In this document: one piece after another, positions 48,156 to 49,956 of the stretch
Layout: each line of letters begins with the position of its first letter
How positions within the stretch are numbered: the stretch's first letter is position 1
DNA from: Rhodovastum atsumiense
GTDB lineage: Bacteria > Pseudomonadota > Alphaproteobacteria > Acetobacterales > Acetobacteraceae
Length of the DNA: 49,956 nt
Direction of reading: 5' to 3'
Assembly: GCA_026225115.1 (NCBI GenBank)
Contig: JAMFSE010000093.1
Span: 1 to 49,956 of the forward strand
The notes under the pieces: generated by a model
Database searches by the model: none
What the model was told of the DNA's origin: nothing
The model's input: the letters and a program-made list of their open reading frames with translations, nothing else
Made by a program: the position numbers and the translations under genes

Positions 48156-49250
48156 TTAAACGTTAAATCGGAACAGCAGCACGTCGCCGTCTTTGACGGT
48201 GTAATCGCGTCCTTCGATGCGCAGCTTGCCGGCGTCGCGGGCACCGGCTTCACCTTTATAGGCGACGTAGTCTTCGTAGGCGGTGGTCTCGCAGGCGATG
48301 AAGCCGCGTTCGAAATCGCCGTGGATGACACCGGCGGCGCCCGGGGCTTTGGTGCCTTTGACGATGGTCCAGGCGCGGGTTTCTTTCGGGCCGACGGTGA
48401 AATAGGTGATGAGGCCGAGCAGGTCGTAGCCGGCGCGGATGATGCGATCGAGCCCGCTGTCTTCGAGGCCCAGATCGGCGAGGAAGACCAGGCGGTCGTC
48501 TTCCGGCAGCTGGCTGACCTCGGCCTCGATCGCGGCGGAGACCACGACATAAGCGGCGCCCTCGGCTTTCGCCATGGCGGCGACGCGCTGGCTCTGGGCG
48601 TTGCCGGTGGCGGCCGCCGATTCCTCGACATTGCAGACGTAGAGCACGGGTTTGGCGGTTAGCAGGTTGAGGCGCTTGGCGGCTTCCGCGTCCGCTGGAG
48701 CGATTGCGGTGCGGGCGGGTTTGCCGGCTTCGAGGGCTATGAGGATCGGCTCCATCAACGCCACTTCGGCGATGGCGCTCTTGTCGTTGCTTTTGGCTTT
48801 TTTCTGCAATTGCGGCAGGCGCTTCTGCAGGCTTTCGAGGTCGGCCAGCATCAGCTCGGTTTCGACGGTTTCAGCATCGCGGATCGGGTCGATATTGCCC
48901 TCGACATGGGTGACGTCCCCGTCCTCGAAGCAGCGGAGCACGTGGACGATGGCATCGACTTCACGGATATTGGCGAGGAACTGGTTGCCGAGCCCCTCGC
49001 CTTTGGACGCACCGCGGACCAGGCCGGCGATGTCGACGAATTCGAGGCTCGTCGGGACGATTTTGACGGATTTGCCGATCAGGGCCAGCGCGTCCATCCG
49101 CTTGTCCGGCAGCGCGACGCGGCCGATATTCGGCTCGATCGTGCAGAACGGGTAGTTGGCGGCCTGCGCGGCGACGGTCGCCGTCAGCGCATTGAACAGG
49201 GTGGATTTGCCGACGTTCGGCATGCCGACGATGCCGCAGTTAAAGCCCAT
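48156..49250 (-). CDS. ychF: ribosome-associated ATPase/GTPase YchF (OLA1 family)
   Basis: 364 residues. TRAFAC-class P-loop NTPase that binds ribosomes and prefers ATP in characterised members. The P-loop GMPNVGKST is at residues 9-17, followed by [10 protein letters not shown] and [21 protein letters not shown] (G3), with a C-terminal TGS-like domain ending [21 protein letters not shown]. The ATG at 49250 has GGAGGAGCG upstream; five extra codons lack support. The start overlaps the pth stop by 11 bases, the usual pth-ychF arrangement. Confidence 0.95.
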   Translation of the reverse strand: MGFNCGIVGMPNVGKSTLFNALTATVAAQAANYPFCTIEPNIGRVALPDKRMDALALIGKSVKIVPTSLEFVDIAGLVRGASKGEGLGNQFLANIREVDAIVHVLRCFEDGDVTHVEGNIDPIRDAETVETELMLADLESLQKRLPQLQKKAKSNDKSAIAEVALMEPILIALEAGKPARTAIAPADAEAAKRLNLLTAKPVLYVCNVEESAAATGNAQSQRVAAMAKAEGAAYVVVSAAIEAEVSQLPEDDRLVFLADLGLEDSGLDRIIRAGYDLLGLITYFTVGPKETRAWTIVKGTKAPGAAGVIHGDFERGFIACETTAYEDYVAYKGEAGARDAGKLRIEGRDYTVKDGDVLLFRFNV

Positions 49251-49815
49251 TTGTCGCTCCTCCAAAACTTTTTTGCCCGCCTCCGGCGGGGGCCGCCAGT
49301 GCCACGCGGGTCATGAAATCTTCAGGTTTGTGCTCGGCCAGCAAAGCGGCTTCGTTGGCGACGGCATCGAGGCAGGGGATCAGCCAGGTCAGGTCGTCCT
49401 TGGCGAAATCGCTCAGCACGTAGCCGGTGACGCGGTTTTTATCGCCGGGATGGCCGATGCCCAGGCGCACCCGCCAGTACTCCGGCGAGGGCAGATGCTG
49501 GTCCATGCTGCGCAAGCCGTTATGGCCGGCAGCGCCGCCGCCGCGCTTGACGCGTATTTTGCCGGGAACAAGGTCCAACTCGTCATGAAAAACCGTGATC
49601 GCTTCCGGCTCGATTTTGAAAAACCCGGCGGCCGCCTGCACGGATTCACCGGACAGGTTCATATAGGTCATGGGTTTCAGCGCCAGGATTTTTTGCCCGG
49701 CGATGACGCCCTCCGCGGTCAGCCCCTTGAATCGCTGCCGCCACGGCGAAAAACCGTGGCGGCGCGCGATAACGTCGATCGCCATGAAACCGATATTATG
49801 CCGCTGCCTTGCCAT
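49240..49815 (-). CDS. pth: peptidyl-tRNA hydrolase, apparently missing its first residues
   Basis: Recycles peptidyl-tRNA released from stalled ribosomes. From the first ATG, 191 residues are encoded, starting [14 protein letters not shown] with the catalytic His (RHN). The catalytic Asp is in [28 protein letters not shown]. In-frame codons upstream still spell NPEPG, which holds the catalytic Asn of the family, but the expected preceding LLVGLG strand and any start codon are absent: the upstream residues are APKP and then unrelated. The gene looks truncated at a junction near 49830. Confidence 0.8.
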   Translation of the reverse strand: MARQRHNIGFMAIDVIARRHGFSPWRQRFKGLTAEGVIAGQKILALKPMTYMNLSGESVQAAAGFFKIEPEAITVFHDELDLVPGKIRVKRGGGAAGHNGLRSMDQHLPSPEYWRVRLGIGHPGDKNRVTGYVLSDFAKDDLTWLIPCLDAVANEAALLAEHKPEDFMTRVALAAPAGGGQKSFGGATNGL

Positions 49816-49956
49816 GCCCGGCTCGGGGTTTGGCTTTGGCGCCGGCGGCGCATGCGTCCGGCTACGGTTTGCGCGAAGGCTCGGCCGACTGGCTGGGCAA
49901 TGCCTTCGCCGGCGGAGCCGCCAAGGCCTATGGTCCCAGCAGGCCGGACCATAGCC
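49809..49956 (+). CDS. FadL-like outer membrane protein, N-terminal fragment
   Basis: In this plus-strand frame, the end of a signal peptide (LALAPAAHA) is followed by [25 protein letters not shown], which resembles the mature N-terminus of FadL/long-chain fatty acid transport porins. No ATG and no n-region precede it. The frame opens at 49788, and TTG (49809 or 49830) is the only start option. The last ~8 codons do not look like FadL and coincide with a foldback. It is cut by the right edge. Confidence 0.4.
   Translation, partial: MPCPARGLALAPAAHASGYGLREGSADWLGNAFAGGAAKAYGPSRPDHS
49928..49954. repeat. terminal foldback inverted repeat
   Basis: CTATGGTCC (49928-49936) is the exact reverse complement of GGACCATAG (49946-49954), with a 9-base loop, ending two bases before the right edge. 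It falls exactly where the FadL-like reading becomes unlike the family. A foldback at the very end of an assembled sequence is a common chimera or assembly signature. Confidence 0.7.

Overview
The window is GC-rich bacterial chromosomal DNA from an alphaproteobacterium, most likely an acidophilic Acetobacteraceae-type organism (Acidocella/Acidiphilium-like). The grounds are gene order and protein character: separate nuoC and nuoD in a full nuoA-N operon trailed by birA, coaX and RNase J, and a tig-clpP-clpX-lon-hup block. The genus is inference; no rRNA gene is present.

Layout. 1-437: left edge with a possible gene tail, a 12-bp tandem repeat, a perfect palindrome and an AT-rich spacer. 438-17886 (minus): the 14 complex I genes nuoA to nuoN, then birA, a terminator hairpin, coaX and rnj. 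18047-18328: tRNA-Asp and tRNA-Val. 18421-27682 (minus): tRNA-Leu, tig, clpP, a two-gene catabolic insert (amidohydrolase and class III CoA-transferase), clpX, lon and hup. 27838-29975 (minus): a small Cys-pair protein, a Rieske-FAD reductase and tRNA-Gly. 30124-33462 (plus): CnoX-type thioredoxin/TPR protein, LON-domain protein, Trm112-like protein and a DHA2 exporter. 33588-39196 (minus): sulfite and siroheme cluster cysG(N)-cysJ-cysH-cysI-cobA. 39371-41700 (minus): patatin phospholipase coupled to an orphan histidine kinase. 41809-42699 (plus): mtnP. 42842-46384 (minus): fatty acid desaturase, then the L-lysine monooxygenase/amidase pair davB-davA. 46497-47636 (plus): AI-2E family transporter. 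47596-49815 (minus): small membrane protein, ychF and pth. The last ~130 bases carry a FadL-like N-terminus on the plus strand.

How the genes work together. Complex I feeds the respiratory chain. Tig, ClpXP, Lon and HU form the proteostasis and nucleoid block. The cys cluster makes siroheme (CysG N-domain plus CobA) and reduces adenylylsulfate to sulfite and then sulfide (CysH, CysJI). DavB and DavA convert L-lysine to 5-aminovalerate.

Most unusual signals. (i) A dispersed, largely palindromic intergenic element occurs four times between 33.4 and 48.2 kb, each time next to a gene 3' end. It has T/A-rich hairpin arms around a GC-rich stem; one copy supplies the C-terminus of CobA and another splits the sulfite operon. 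(ii) A catabolic gene pair sits between clpP and clpX. (iii) At the right end, pth and a FadL-like gene both lose their 5' ends at the same point and the sequence ends in a foldback, which suggests a rearrangement or a contig-end chimera. No CRISPR array, insertion sequence, prophage or integron was seen.
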